This document shows positions 26,825-35,305 of a stretch of 42,535 bases of DNA, piece after piece. This DNA is from UBA349 sp964444115. GTDB lineage: Archaea > Methanobacteriota > Methanobacteria > Methanobacteriales > Methanobacteriaceae. The translations under genes were made by a program, and so were the position numbers. Position 1 is the first letter of the stretch. Every line of letters starts with the position of its first letter. The notes below the pieces were generated by a model. The model searched no databases and was not told the origin of the DNA. It worked only from the letters and a program-made list of their open reading frames with translations. The DNA lies in assembly GCA_964444115.1 (NCBI GenBank), contig CAYUFT010000007.1:1-42535 (forward strand). The letters run 5' to 3'.

Positions 26825-27760
26825 ATGAAAATTGGTTATTTATCCACAATATATCACAGCTCCCTGATTATAAAAAATTTATATAATGAAATAGGTGGAG
26901 AAAAAATAGATTGGCAGCTATTTGCCACCGGCCCCGCCATGATAGAAGGTTTTTCTGCCGGGGAAATAGATCTAGGATACATTGGCCTTCCCCCAGTGAT
27001 GATTGGAATAAATAATGGATTGAGTTTAAAGTGTATCGCGGGAGGACATGTGGAAGGAACCGTGATGGTAGCCTCGGATAATTGCCAGACAGTTCACCCC
27101 GGGAAAAATGTAGATGAAAACGATTTAAATAATATAGTTTCACAATTTGAAGGGAAAAAAATTGGTGTTCCATCTAGAGGATGCATACATGATGTTATAA
27201 TACGAGAAGTGGTCGCCAATCATGATATTGAGATAAAAAATTACGCTTGGGCCGATCTCATTCCCTATGCTTTAGAAGAAGGTGAGATAGATGCTGGTGT
27301 GGGAACTCCTGCTATGGCCGTGGCTGCATCTTCCATCGCATCTGCACAAGTAGTTATATCTCCAGAAGTTTTATGGCCCTACAATCCCAGTTATGGAATT
27401 GCCATAAGAGAAAATATTTTAAATGAAAAAGTAGAATTTGTAGAGGAATTTTTAAAAGTCCATGAAGAAACATGTAATATGATCCGTGAATTTCCAGAAA
27501 AGTCATCAAAAATTGCCAGTGCAGAATTAGACATTAAATATAATTCATTTGCACTGGAAACATTCAAAGTATCACCCAAGTACTGTGCTAGTCTGCCTGA
27601 TGAGTATATTAATTCAAGCATGAAATTTCTACCATTATTAAAAAATTTGGGATATTTAGATTCTGATTTAAAGAATAAAGATATTTTTGATAAAGATTTA
27701 ATAGATGAAATTCATACAGAACAGCCACATTATGAAATTCCACTGAACTTAGCAGATTAA
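26825..27760 (+). CDS. NrtA/SsuA-like substrate-binding domain protein without signal peptide
   Basis: A 311-residue periplasmic-binding-fold protein, most like nitrate/sulfonate/taurine binding proteins: GYLSTIYHSSLIIKNLYNEIG, FSAGEIDLGYIGLPPVMIGINNGLSLKCIAGG and a second lobe starting VPSRGCIHDVIIREV. It begins directly with MKIGYLS, so there is no secretion signal or lipobox. No permease or ATPase gene is adjacent. It could be a cytoplasmic ligand sensor or enzyme, or a binding protein reaching a transporter in another way. A sulfur palindrome covers its promoter, hinting at a sulfur compound as ligand. The start is ATG after GAGGAATAGAA. Confidence 0.82.
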   Translation: MKIGYLSTIYHSSLIIKNLYNEIGGEKIDWQLFATGPAMIEGFSAGEIDLGYIGLPPVMIGINNGLSLKCIAGGHVEGTVMVASDNCQTVHPGKNVDENDLNNIVSQFEGKKIGVPSRGCIHDVIIREVVANHDIEIKNYAWADLIPYALEEGEIDAGVGTPAMAVAASSIASAQVVISPEVLWPYNPSYGIAIRENILNEKVEFVEEFLKVHEETCNMIREFPEKSSKIASAELDIKYNSFALETFKVSPKYCASLPDEYINSSMKFLPLLKNLGYLDSDLKNKDIFDKDLIDEIHTEQPHYEIPLNLAD

Positions 27761-27897
27761 ATTTCTAAAATTGAATTTATTACAGAATTATATTCTCATT
27801 ATCCATAAATCGATTATTCATAAAAGTAGTAGAGACACATAACTATAAAAAATAAATAAATATAAAAACGGTTAATACTTTTTTAGGAGGTGTTTAA

Positions 27898-28458
27898 ATT
27901 CGTTTTAATTTTATATTTGGAATACTTTTATTAATGATTATTTTATCAAGTGGCTGTGTTAGTAACTCTGTTTCTGATGTTTTTAAAAATTCTTTTTATA
28001 GTAATATTGATAATGGAACATTTTATAGTGAAAAAAATAATGTGACATTTTCAAATGGAGGAATTAGCTTCATCCATCCCGCAAGCTGGATTAAATTAGA
28101 TCCAAATACCAATGTTGGACCTAATACAGAAAATTTAGGAGATTTTTTGATTAAAAACGCTACAGTGGTGGTTGATAAATATACCATTTATGATGTAGAA
28201 TCAGTTGAAAAATTTAAAAATCTTACAAAAAATGATCTTAAAACATCTGGAAGTAAAATAATATACGATAAGAAAGCGGTAATTAATGGTTCAAGTATTT
28301 ATTATTTAGGGATTAATAATACAGACCATACCGAAAGTGTTTTTGTTATAACTGGGCATGAAAAAATCATTTACATGATTCAATTCAATGGTAATGTAGG
28401 AGAAGTACTTAATCGAACCAAAGAAATAGAAATTTTAATTTCAACTATTAAATTATAA
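27898..28458 (+). CDS. PsbP-like lipoprotein; apparent ATT start
   Basis: The first ATG in frame (27934) would start in the middle of a signal peptide. A perfect GGAGGTG site lies at 27886-27892, and an in-frame TAA at 27895-27897 is followed at once by ATT CGT TTT, five bases after the site. Starting at ATT gives MRFNFIFGILLLMIILSSGC: basic start, hydrophobic core and lipobox SSGC, a complete lipoprotein signal. The mature part (GISFIHPASWIKL, then an alternating beta pattern) resembles the PsbP-like fold seen in methanogen lipoproteins. The function is unknown. Lipidation on Cys20 is predicted. Confidence 0.72.
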   Translation: MRFNFIFGILLLMIILSSGCVSNSVSDVFKNSFYSNIDNGTFYSEKNNVTFSNGGISFIHPASWIKLDPNTNVGPNTENLGDFLIKNATVVVDKYTIYDVESVEKFKNLTKNDLKTSGSKIIYDKKAVINGSSIYYLGINNTDHTESVFVITGHEKIIYMIQFNGNVGEVLNRTKEIEILISTIKL

Positions 28459-28479
28459 TCCACTTACTAACAAGTCAAA

Positions 28480-28487
28480 TTTTTTTT
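28480..28487 (+). terminator. Oligo-T terminator after the lipoprotein gene
   Basis: Eight consecutive T lie 21 bp after the stop codon. The next gene has its own ribosome binding site and may have its own promoter. Confidence 0.5.
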
Positions 28488-28526
28488 AAGCAAATTGAAT
28501 CAATAAAATATTATTGGAGATAATAA

Positions 28527-29393
28527 ATGGCCAGAATAACCGTATCTGACATTAGTATACAAATTGTTAAGACAACTTTTAATCTTCGCTTTTTCATGGC
28601 TCGGACATGTCAAAAATTTCCTCCATTGGCCTGGGCAGCTAATAAACTATTTTTTGAAGGGGATGACATGATAGTACTACCTAGAGATAGTACTGTTGCT
28701 AAAGACAACCTTAATATAGCAGAAATAAGCCTTGATACTGAAATTCCAGTTTCTAAGGACACAGTACTGCCCAGCCAGATATTGAAAGAAATAATAAAAA
28801 AATCAAATACTCATGTTATTATGGATTCCTGTTTATGTCGTGTTTCTAATGATTGTACTGATTATTCGCATGATTTAGGCTGTTTATTTATGGGCCCTGG
28901 TGCTAAAAAAATCTCATCAAAATTAGGAAAAACAGTGACTGCTGAAGAAGCTATAAATCACGTTGAAAAATGTCAAAAAGCAGGTTTGGTGCATATTATT
29001 GGTAGAAACAAACTGGACAGTGTGTGGTTAAATACTGGGTCTAAAGAAGAACTTTTAACCATTTGTAACTGCTGTCCTTGCTGTTGTTTGTGGAAAATGA
29101 CTCCAGATCTTCCTGAAAAAATGGGCCGAAGTATTGGGCCTATGATCGGTGTGGAACTTAAATTCCAAGACGATAAATGTTCCGGATGCGGTAGATGCCG
29201 GGAAGATATTTGTTTTGTGAATGCTATTAAACTAGAAAATAAAAAAGCAATAATAGATAGAGAAAAATGTAGAATTTGTGGTAGATGTGCTGAGATTTGT
29301 AATAATGGTGCCTTGAATGTTATAATGGCCTCTGATGCGATTGAAAGGTCAATTGAGTGTGTTAATGAGTTAGTAGATGTTGAACTTAATTAG
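28527..29393 (+). CDS. 4Fe-4S ferredoxin-domain protein with Cys-rich N-terminal domain
   Basis: A 288-residue iron-sulfur protein. The C-terminus has two classic 4Fe-4S motifs: C218, C221, C224, C229 and C248, C251, C254, C258. The N-terminal half has another set: C102, C104, C110, C119, and a cluster CNCCPCCC at 180-187, which could bind a third cluster. The layout occurs in methanogen proteins of unknown redox role. The start is ATG after GGAGATAATAA. It is 68 bp after the lipoprotein gene and 140 bp before patB. There is no palindrome in its own promoter. Confidence 0.85.
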   Translation: MARITVSDISIQIVKTTFNLRFFMARTCQKFPPLAWAANKLFFEGDDMIVLPRDSTVAKDNLNIAEISLDTEIPVSKDTVLPSQILKEIIKKSNTHVIMDSCLCRVSNDCTDYSHDLGCLFMGPGAKKISSKLGKTVTAEEAINHVEKCQKAGLVHIIGRNKLDSVWLNTGSKEELLTICNCCPCCCLWKMTPDLPEKMGRSIGPMIGVELKFQDDKCSGCGRCREDICFVNAIKLENKKAIIDREKCRICGRCAEICNNGALNVIMASDAIERSIECVNELVDVELN

Positions 29394-29435
29394 TTAATTT
29401 TATAATTATATTTTCATTTTAAACAAGATAATATA

Positions 29436-29447
29436 TAACAATAGTTA
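29436..29447. promoter_or_regulatory. Sulfur-regulon palindrome TAACAATAGTTA upstream of patB
   Basis: The palindrome is followed two bases later by a TATA box TTTTTATAAAA (29450-29460). The block from the palindrome through the TATA box is almost identical to the distal cysK block (two differences in about 29 bases), in the same orientation relative to the gene. It lies 86 bp upstream of the GTG start. Confidence 0.78.
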
Positions 29448-29533
29448 AGTTTTTATAAAATATTACTGAATAAATTGTATAAATAAATAGAAACTAAGAA
29501 TAGAAATTTAAGATTATTTAAGAGGTATTAAAA

Positions 29534-30730
29534 GTGAAATATGATTTTGACCAGGTATGCAATAGAAAAGATACTGATTGTTTAAAATGGGATTTAATTG
29601 GCTCGGTATTTGGAGAAGATGACATAATTCCATTATGGGTAGCAGATATGGATTTTCCAGTGGCCGACGAAATTAAAGAAGCTCTAAAAGAGAGAATTGA
29701 ACATCCGTTTTATGGCTACACCCGTCCGGGTGCAGGAATTGTTGATGCAGTTGTTAAAAGAATGAAGGATAAATTTGATTGGGATATTGAACCAGAGTGG
29801 GTAGTTTTTACTCCAGGTGTGGTTCCAGCACTACATATTGCAATTCGTTCCTTAACTCATCCGGGCGATGAAGTACTACTTCAACAGCCAGTTTATTACC
29901 CGTTCTTCCCAGCAGTAACCAGTAGCGGATGTCAGATAGTGAATAATGGCCTGAAACTTATTGATGGAAAATATGAAATCGATTTTGAAGATTTAGAAGC
30001 TAAGCTTCTTCCCCACAGCGGCCTGGGAAGTAATCCTAATCGTATAAAAACCATAATATTTTGCAATCCTCACAACCCGGTAGGGCGCGTATGGAATAAG
30101 GAAGAAATAACAAAACTAGGAAAGATGGCCATTAATAATGGATTAGTAGTAATTTCAGATGAAATCCACTGTGAAATCCTCTTTGATGATAATAAATATA
30201 CTCCATTTGCCACTATCTCCAAGGAATTTGAACAGAATTGCATAATCTGCATGTCACCTAGTAAGACATTCAATCTGGCCGGTCTAGATGTTTCTTCCAT
30301 AATTATCCCCAATAAAGAAATTAGAGAAAATTTTATAAATACTCAATCTGGAATTGTACCTGGTCCTAATCTTTTTGGCCTTACCGCCCTAGAAGCAGCC
30401 TATCGTTATGGAGATGAATGGTTAGGGCAAGTCATGGAGTATATTGCCCAAAATTTGGACTTTTTAGTGGAATATACTGAAGGTAAAATTCCGAAAATTA
30501 AAGTTATTAAACCCCAGGGAACCTATCTAATATGGTTAGATTGCCGTGAATTAGGGTTAGATGATAAGGAACTGAAAAAATTCCTGTTAAAAGATGCCAA
30601 AGTAGGTTTAAATGATGGATTTATATTTGGTAAAGAAGGTAGTGGTTTTGCAAGGATAAATATTGCTTGTCCCCAAGCTATTCTTGAAGAGGCCTTAAAA
30701 AGAATAGAGAATGCAGTTAATAGATTATAA
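29534..30730 (+). CDS. patB: PatB/MalY family C-S lyase (cystathionine beta-lyase)
   Basis: A 398-residue fold-type I PLP enzyme. VADMDFP near the N-terminus, NPHNPVGRVW and the PLP lysine K244 in SPSKTFNLAG define the MalY/PatB family of C-S lyases, which split cystathionine or cysteine S-conjugates to a thiol, pyruvate and ammonia. In this context it could feed homocysteine synthesis or release sulfide from cysteine. The start is GTG after AGAGGTATTAAAA. Its promoter shares the cysK operator-TATA module. A specific substrate cannot be read from sequence, so patB is a family symbol. Confidence 0.88.
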   Translation: MKYDFDQVCNRKDTDCLKWDLIGSVFGEDDIIPLWVADMDFPVADEIKEALKERIEHPFYGYTRPGAGIVDAVVKRMKDKFDWDIEPEWVVFTPGVVPALHIAIRSLTHPGDEVLLQQPVYYPFFPAVTSSGCQIVNNGLKLIDGKYEIDFEDLEAKLLPHSGLGSNPNRIKTIIFCNPHNPVGRVWNKEEITKLGKMAINNGLVVISDEIHCEILFDDNKYTPFATISKEFEQNCIICMSPSKTFNLAGLDVSSIIIPNKEIRENFINTQSGIVPGPNLFGLTALEAAYRYGDEWLGQVMEYIAQNLDFLVEYTEGKIPKIKVIKPQGTYLIWLDCRELGLDDKELKKFLLKDAKVGLNDGFIFGKEGSGFARINIACPQAILEEALKRIENAVNRL

Positions 30731-30838
30731 TCTGCCAAATTAGATTATAATTAATTAATTAATTTTATTCACAAATCATTTTATTTTTAAATATAACATT
30801 TTTTTCATATTCAATGTAAATAAAAAGAATAAGTAGGG

Positions 30839-30879
30839 TTTTTTAAATCAATATAAATTAAAAAATAATATTAAAAAAA
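30839..30879. terminator. Converging terminators between patB and the DUF5518 gene
   Basis: A T6 run at 30839-30844 follows patB on the plus strand. A run of seven A at 30873-30879 forms a minus-strand T7 after the gene ending at 30916. The genes converge here. Confidence 0.45.
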
Positions 30880-30915
30880 GAAATAAAAATTTTAACGGAT
30901 TTATAAAATTGTTTT

Positions 30916-31281
30916 TTAATCACTACCTGCTAATAGTCCGCCAATTGCTCCTCCGACTCCCATAAATACTATATTAAGAATCAAAGCAGCGATTACAACA
31001 GTTGCTCCAGTTACAGCACCCGCTGCAAATCCAGCCAGGCCTCCAAAGATTGTTCCACCAACAACCAATAAAATAGCCAGTACAATGGCCCCCAATGATC
31101 CAGCCACAGTAGCATTCCATATTCCACCGAAAAATCCTTCATGGACCCAATAGCCAACAATGAAACCTGAAATGAACAGTCCTAAATTCACGCCCCAGTA
31201 TTGATTTACATAAGCTCCAAATAAATTACCTAATATAATTGCCAGGAAAAACCCGACAATAACCGGTCCCCATTTTACCAT
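30916..31281 (-). CDS. DUF5518-like small membrane protein
   Basis: A 121-residue Gly/Ala-rich membrane protein with about four hydrophobic segments (MVKWGPVIVGFFLAIILGN at the start; GGLLAGSD at the end). I use the ATG at 31281, which follows GGGTGATAAT; the longer start overlaps this ribosome binding site. The family is common in methanogens and of unknown function; the Gly-rich helices resemble glycine-zipper membrane proteins. It stands alone, with about 185-bp and 230-bp spacers on its two sides. Confidence 0.75.
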   Translation of the reverse strand: MVKWGPVIVGFFLAIILGNLFGAYVNQYWGVNLGLFISGFIVGYWVHEGFFGGIWNATVAGSLGAIVLAILLVVGGTIFGGLAGFAAGAVTGATVVIAALILNIVFMGVGGAIGGLLAGSD

Positions 31282-31511
31282 ATTATCACCCATTATTCAA
31301 TTAACTCTAAAAAAGGATTTTTTAGAAAAATCCTGCCATTTATTATGTTATATTTTAGTTAAATAAAGTAATAAAGTTAATTATTTGGGAACTATAATTT
31401 TTTTTAATTAATTGAAAATAAATGCATTTGAATTAATTTATTCTAAAATCCGAAAAACAATCCAATAAAGTAATTAATACGATTTTAATTATAAATATTC
31501 TTTTTTATATA

Positions 31512-31976
31512 TTATTTGTAACTATTAACCGACCCTATTAGGGTTCCATTTATTATACAGTCAAAATTAACCTTATTTTCCCATCCAGCCTCTACAAACA
31601 TATCCATGTAACTTAATCCAATGATTTTACCATTCTCATTCAGAATTTTACCAATCATTTCATTTAATTCATCGACATTAACATTAGCTTGGGGCATGGA
31701 CAATCCACCAAGTAAGGCCACTACATCTGCCTGTGGATCTGCAGCTTCGGATAATTGCATTCCCTGTGGAGTAAGTTTAAAAGACCTGGCACTTTCAATA
31801 TCAGTTAAGGTAATAAAACAGGACTTTTTATCCCGGACAGCATAAGCAAAAAGCTCTGCAAATGGGGTGCAAACACCTGGAGCCCCGACAAAGGTTATTT
31901 TTTCTGCATCAGATACTTGTTCCTTAAATGCTACTATGTTACCATTTAAACCTTCAAAATCACTCACTTTTTTCAT
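31512..31976 (-). CDS. DUF2124 family protein
   Basis: A 154-residue cytoplasmic protein typical of Methanobacteriales and other methanogens. MKKVSDFEGLNGNIVAFKEQV, FVGAPGVCTPFAELFAYA and VALLGGLSMP read like a small nucleotide- or cofactor-binding alpha/beta fold, but the function is not known to me. I use the ATG at 31976; the upstream GTG lies in the GTGAT ribosome binding site. It is followed by nothing on the same strand for several hundred bases. The next gene is divergent. Confidence 0.8.
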   Translation of the reverse strand: MKKVSDFEGLNGNIVAFKEQVSDAEKITFVGAPGVCTPFAELFAYAVRDKKSCFITLTDIESARSFKLTPQGMQLSEAADPQADVVALLGGLSMPQANVNVDELNEMIGKILNENGKIIGLSYMDMFVEAGWENKVNFDCIINGTLIGSVNSYK

Positions 31977-32114
31977 AGAAATCACTAATAAATATTATAT
32001 TTCAATTTTAATAAACTTAATTAATTCCTAAACTTTTTTTAATAAAAATTTAATATAATTAAATAACAACCACTGAGTATCAATGAAATTTATTCATAAT
32101 AAGGAGTTCTTAAA

Positions 32115-33299
32115 ATGGAAAAAGTTCCTTCCACAGAATTAAAAAATCGTATGAAACGATTTAAAAATCACATGAATTTATCAAATCCCTCTTGGGAAAT
32201 CTGTGTAATTTTCAGCAAAATCAACCAGTACTATTTCACCGGCACCATGCAGGACGGGATATTAATTATCCCCCTCGATGATGAGGCCACCTATTGGGTA
32301 AGGCGCAGCTATGAAAGGGCCCTTGATGAATCATTATTTGACAATATTCAACCTATGAGAAGTTACCGGGAAGCAGCACCTGAACAAATTCCAGAAACAG
32401 TTTATCTGGAAACCGAAGTAGTTCCCTTGGCCATGTACCAAAGATTTCAAAAGCATTTCCCCTTTAAAAATATTGAATCATTAGATAAAGATGTGTTGGC
32501 AGTCCGGGCCATTAAAAGTGATTATGAACTCTCTTTAATGCGAAAATCGGGAAAAATTCATGAAAATGTTCTGGAAAATATGGTACCTGAAATTTTAAAA
32601 GAAGGTATGAGCGAATCAGATTTAGCCACCAAACTTTATTCCATTATGATTAAAGAGGGCCATCACGGTGTGGCCCGTTTTGGTATGTTTGAAACTGAAA
32701 TGGTACTGGGTCATGTCTGCTTTGGTGAAAGTTCGATTTATCCATCATATTTTGATGGAGCCAGTGGTAATTATGGCCTGGGCCCGGCCGTACCATTAAT
32801 TGGAAGTCGTCAGAGGAAATTAAAAAAAGGGGATCTGGTTTACCTGGATATTGGTTCCGGCGTGGATGGGTATCACACCGATAAAACTTGCACCTACATG
32901 TTTGGCCAAAATCCTCCAGAACACGTTGCAGAGGCCCAGATGAAATGCGTGGAAGTTCAAAATGATATTGTAGAGATGTTACGTCCGGGAATGATTCCTT
33001 CAGAAATTTATCGAAATATAATAAATAACTTAGAAAGCGAGTTTTTAAAAAATTTCATGGGTTTTGGCAATAGAACTGTGAAATTTCTAGGCCATGGCAT
33101 TGGCCTACAAGTTGATGAATTACCAGTGATTGCTAAAGGATTCAATGACCCTATACAAAAAGGAATGGTTTTTGCCCTGGAACCTAAAAAAGGAATTAAG
33201 GATATAGGAATGGTTGGAATAGAAAACACATTTATTGTTGGGAAAAAGGGTGCAGAGTGCATTACTGGTAAAAGTGAAGGTTTGATTAGGATAAAATAA
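32115..33299 (+). CDS. M24 family Xaa-Pro aminopeptidase-like peptidase
   Basis: A 394-residue pita-bread-fold metallopeptidase with a creatinase-like N-terminal domain (about residues 1-145). All five metal ligands are present: D245 and D256 (DIGSGVDGYHTD), H327 (GHGIGLQVDELP), E356 (LEPKKG) and E370 (IENTF). It would remove an N-terminal residue before proline or act as a prolidase; the family includes other activities. The start is ATG after AAGGAGTTCTTAAA. No cofactor or partner gene is adjacent. Confidence 0.88.
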   Translation: MEKVPSTELKNRMKRFKNHMNLSNPSWEICVIFSKINQYYFTGTMQDGILIIPLDDEATYWVRRSYERALDESLFDNIQPMRSYREAAPEQIPETVYLETEVVPLAMYQRFQKHFPFKNIESLDKDVLAVRAIKSDYELSLMRKSGKIHENVLENMVPEILKEGMSESDLATKLYSIMIKEGHHGVARFGMFETEMVLGHVCFGESSIYPSYFDGASGNYGLGPAVPLIGSRQRKLKKGDLVYLDIGSGVDGYHTDKTCTYMFGQNPPEHVAEAQMKCVEVQNDIVEMLRPGMIPSEIYRNIINNLESEFLKNFMGFGNRTVKFLGHGIGLQVDELPVIAKGFNDPIQKGMVFALEPKKGIKDIGMVGIENTFIVGKKGAECITGKSEGLIRIK

Positions 33300-33339
33300 A
33301 AATAAAAAATAGTTAAAGGGACTATTTAAAGTTATATCC

Positions 33340-33870
33340 CTAATTATCTATTTTAATAATATAAATCAAAATGAATCTTGCAGCTTCAATAAAGGTGGCT
33401 ATTACCATACCAAAAAGAGCAAGTATCAAAGCTATTCCCAGTCCCCAGGTAATCCAGATATTGGAAAACACAAATGGAAACACCACATAAAGATAATAAA
33501 TCACTAAAATACCAATTATGTTGAGTAAAATTTGAATTAAACTTTTTAACCAACCCGAAAAGTAAATTAAGAATATAATATTGGCCAAGATATTCGCAAC
33601 TATGGAAATATTCAAAATCCACAAAATATCATTGAAAGAAACCGTGATAAACGATATATTCCATGAAACCAGGTTATTGACCACATATAACAAAATAACA
33701 TTCACAATTATAGCTATAAGAAACTCTGGTTTTTTAGGTTCTTTTTCTTTTAAAAATCTTTTTAATTTGATATTATTTTTACTATTCTTATTTGACTCTT
33801 CATTCAATTTGATCACTGTGTTTAATATGGGCATACTGGTAAAAATATTATTTGATTTTGCATTAATCAT
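33340..33870 (-). CDS. Four-TM membrane protein, unknown function
   Basis: A 176-residue protein. An N-terminal charged region (about residues 1-48, Asn/Lys-rich) precedes four hydrophobic helices (about 50-68, 80-102, 108-130 and 135-170). I recognise no family. It starts 11 bp after the stop of the SRPBCC gene on the same strand, so the two are probably one transcript. The ribosome binding site is weak. It is convergent with the M24 peptidase gene. Confidence 0.6.
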   Translation of the reverse strand: MINAKSNNIFTSMPILNTVIKLNEESNKNSKNNIKLKRFLKEKEPKKPEFLIAIIVNVILLYVVNNLVSWNISFITVSFNDILWILNISIVANILANIIFLIYFSGWLKSLIQILLNIIGILVIYYLYVVFPFVFSNIWITWGLGIALILALFGMVIATFIEAARFILIYIIKIDN

Positions 33871-33881
33871 TTATTGTTTTT

Positions 33882-34322
33882 CTATCTATTCTTTTCAGAT
33901 TCGATTTTTAAATATTCCAAACCAGCATTAATTGATTTTTGCAGGGATTTTTGCATTGTTCCTTTCATTAAATGTACAATAATGCCATCCCATGACTCTT
34001 CAGTACTTACCACAGTCTTTTCATTAATAAAATCAATATTCCATAGGTGAATCGCTTTTATTCCCATTGTTTTTCCTTTCCAGGCCAGAGTTTTAGGAGG
34101 ATCCACTTCCAAAATCTGTGAAGTAATTGTTCCCGGGCCTGCTTTCCATTGAAAATTAGTACCTTCACTTAAATCACCAGAAATAATCGCAGATTTTATT
34201 TCAGGATTCCATCGGGGCCATTCTTCTATATTTGCCATGATTTCCCAAACTAATTCTGGATCAGCATTAATTTCTATCTTAGCTCGGGCAATTACCGGGG
34301 CTTTTTCATTAATTTTTATCAT
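33882..34322 (-). CDS. SRPBCC/START-like ligand-binding protein
   Basis: A 146-residue protein of the polyketide-cyclase/START fold: AKIEINADPELVWEIMANIEEWPRWNPEIKSA is the standard first helix-strand block of the family. Such proteins bind hydrophobic ligands or modify them; the ligand is unknown. The start is ATG after GTGATTTT, and the downstream membrane protein gene is 11 bp away, suggesting co-expression. I see no targeting signal. Confidence 0.82.
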   Translation of the reverse strand: MIKINEKAPVIARAKIEINADPELVWEIMANIEEWPRWNPEIKSAIISGDLSEGTNFQWKAGPGTITSQILEVDPPKTLAWKGKTMGIKAIHLWNIDFINEKTVVSTEESWDGIIVHLMKGTMQKSLQKSINAGLEYLKIESEKNR

Positions 34323-34542
34323 AAAATCACTATTAATACTATATCACAGCATATATAATAATTTTTTTATTAAATAATAATTGATTCTGGATTAAATTAA
34401 TTTATAATGCTTTTTAGAAGAAAAAAATAAAAATATAGCCAATAAAATAAAAATGAATTAAACTATTATAACAGTATTTAAAAAATATAAAAGTTAATAA
34501 AAGTAAGACTAAATCTTATTTAAGTTAAAATAGAGGCTAAAA

Positions 34543-35247
34543 ATGAAAAAATGGATTTCAAGCAATGGATTGATCATTTATCAAGTTCTATCGGGCCGAA
34601 GTAATTCTTTTTTAGTTTCCTCAAATGATAAATTCTTTTTAATAGATACTGGTCGTAAAAGCTCCTGGAGAAAATTAAGTAAAAATCTGGATGATATTCT
34701 GGGTGAAAACCAGTTATCCTGCTTAATACTGACCCATACTCATTTTGACCATTGTGAAAATGCAGGTAAAATTAAAGAGAAATATGAATGTAAAGTAATC
34801 GTTCATGAGAGCGAAGCAAATTATTTAAAAAAGGGAGATAGTCCCTTGCCCAAGGGAACCAATAGTCTAACCAGATTTTTAATTAATTTCGTTGGAAAAA
34901 GAATTCAAAGCAGATACAAATATGATCCAGTTCATCTGGACATTGCAGTTGATGAAAAATTTGATTTAAATGAATTTGGATTCCAGGCCTATCTCATACA
35001 TACACCTGGCCACTCTCCCGGGTCTATCAGCCTAATAATTGATGATGAATTGGCCATTGTGGGGGATGCTATGTTTGGAGTTTTTAAATGGTCCATATTT
35101 CCACCTTTTGCCGATGATACTCAATTAATGGTTGAAAGCTGGGGAAAACTCCTTGAAACTGGTTGTGTGACCTACTTACCAGGCCATGGGACAGAAATTT
35201 CTGTAAATTTACTGAAAAAACAGTACGCCAAAAATAATAGGAATTAA
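34543..35247 (+). CDS. Metallo-beta-lactamase fold hydrolase
   Basis: A 234-residue MBL-fold enzyme. The metal motif THTHFDH (H65, H67, D69, H70) is followed by HTPGHSPGSISL, then GDAMFGVF and GHGTE. It resembles glyoxalase II-like hydrolases more than lactamases; the substrate is unknown. It is convergent with the FAH-family gene. A second MBL-fold gene (36329-37180) lies on the other side of that gene. The ribosome binding site is AGAGGCT. Confidence 0.85.
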   Translation: MKKWISSNGLIIYQVLSGRSNSFLVSSNDKFFLIDTGRKSSWRKLSKNLDDILGENQLSCLILTHTHFDHCENAGKIKEKYECKVIVHESEANYLKKGDSPLPKGTNSLTRFLINFVGKRIQSRYKYDPVHLDIAVDEKFDLNEFGFQAYLIHTPGHSPGSISLIIDDELAIVGDAMFGVFKWSIFPPFADDTQLMVESWGKLLETGCVTYLPGHGTEISVNLLKKQYAKNNRN

Positions 35248-35305
35248 TTAAATGAAAGTTTCTAAAAAATTAATATAAAAGTGAAATAATAATTTAACCC
35301 ACGGG

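Noticed and set aside
31505..31535. TAACTATTAACC resembling a regulon half-site
   Set aside because: It lies inside the end of the DUF2124 gene and is not palindromic.
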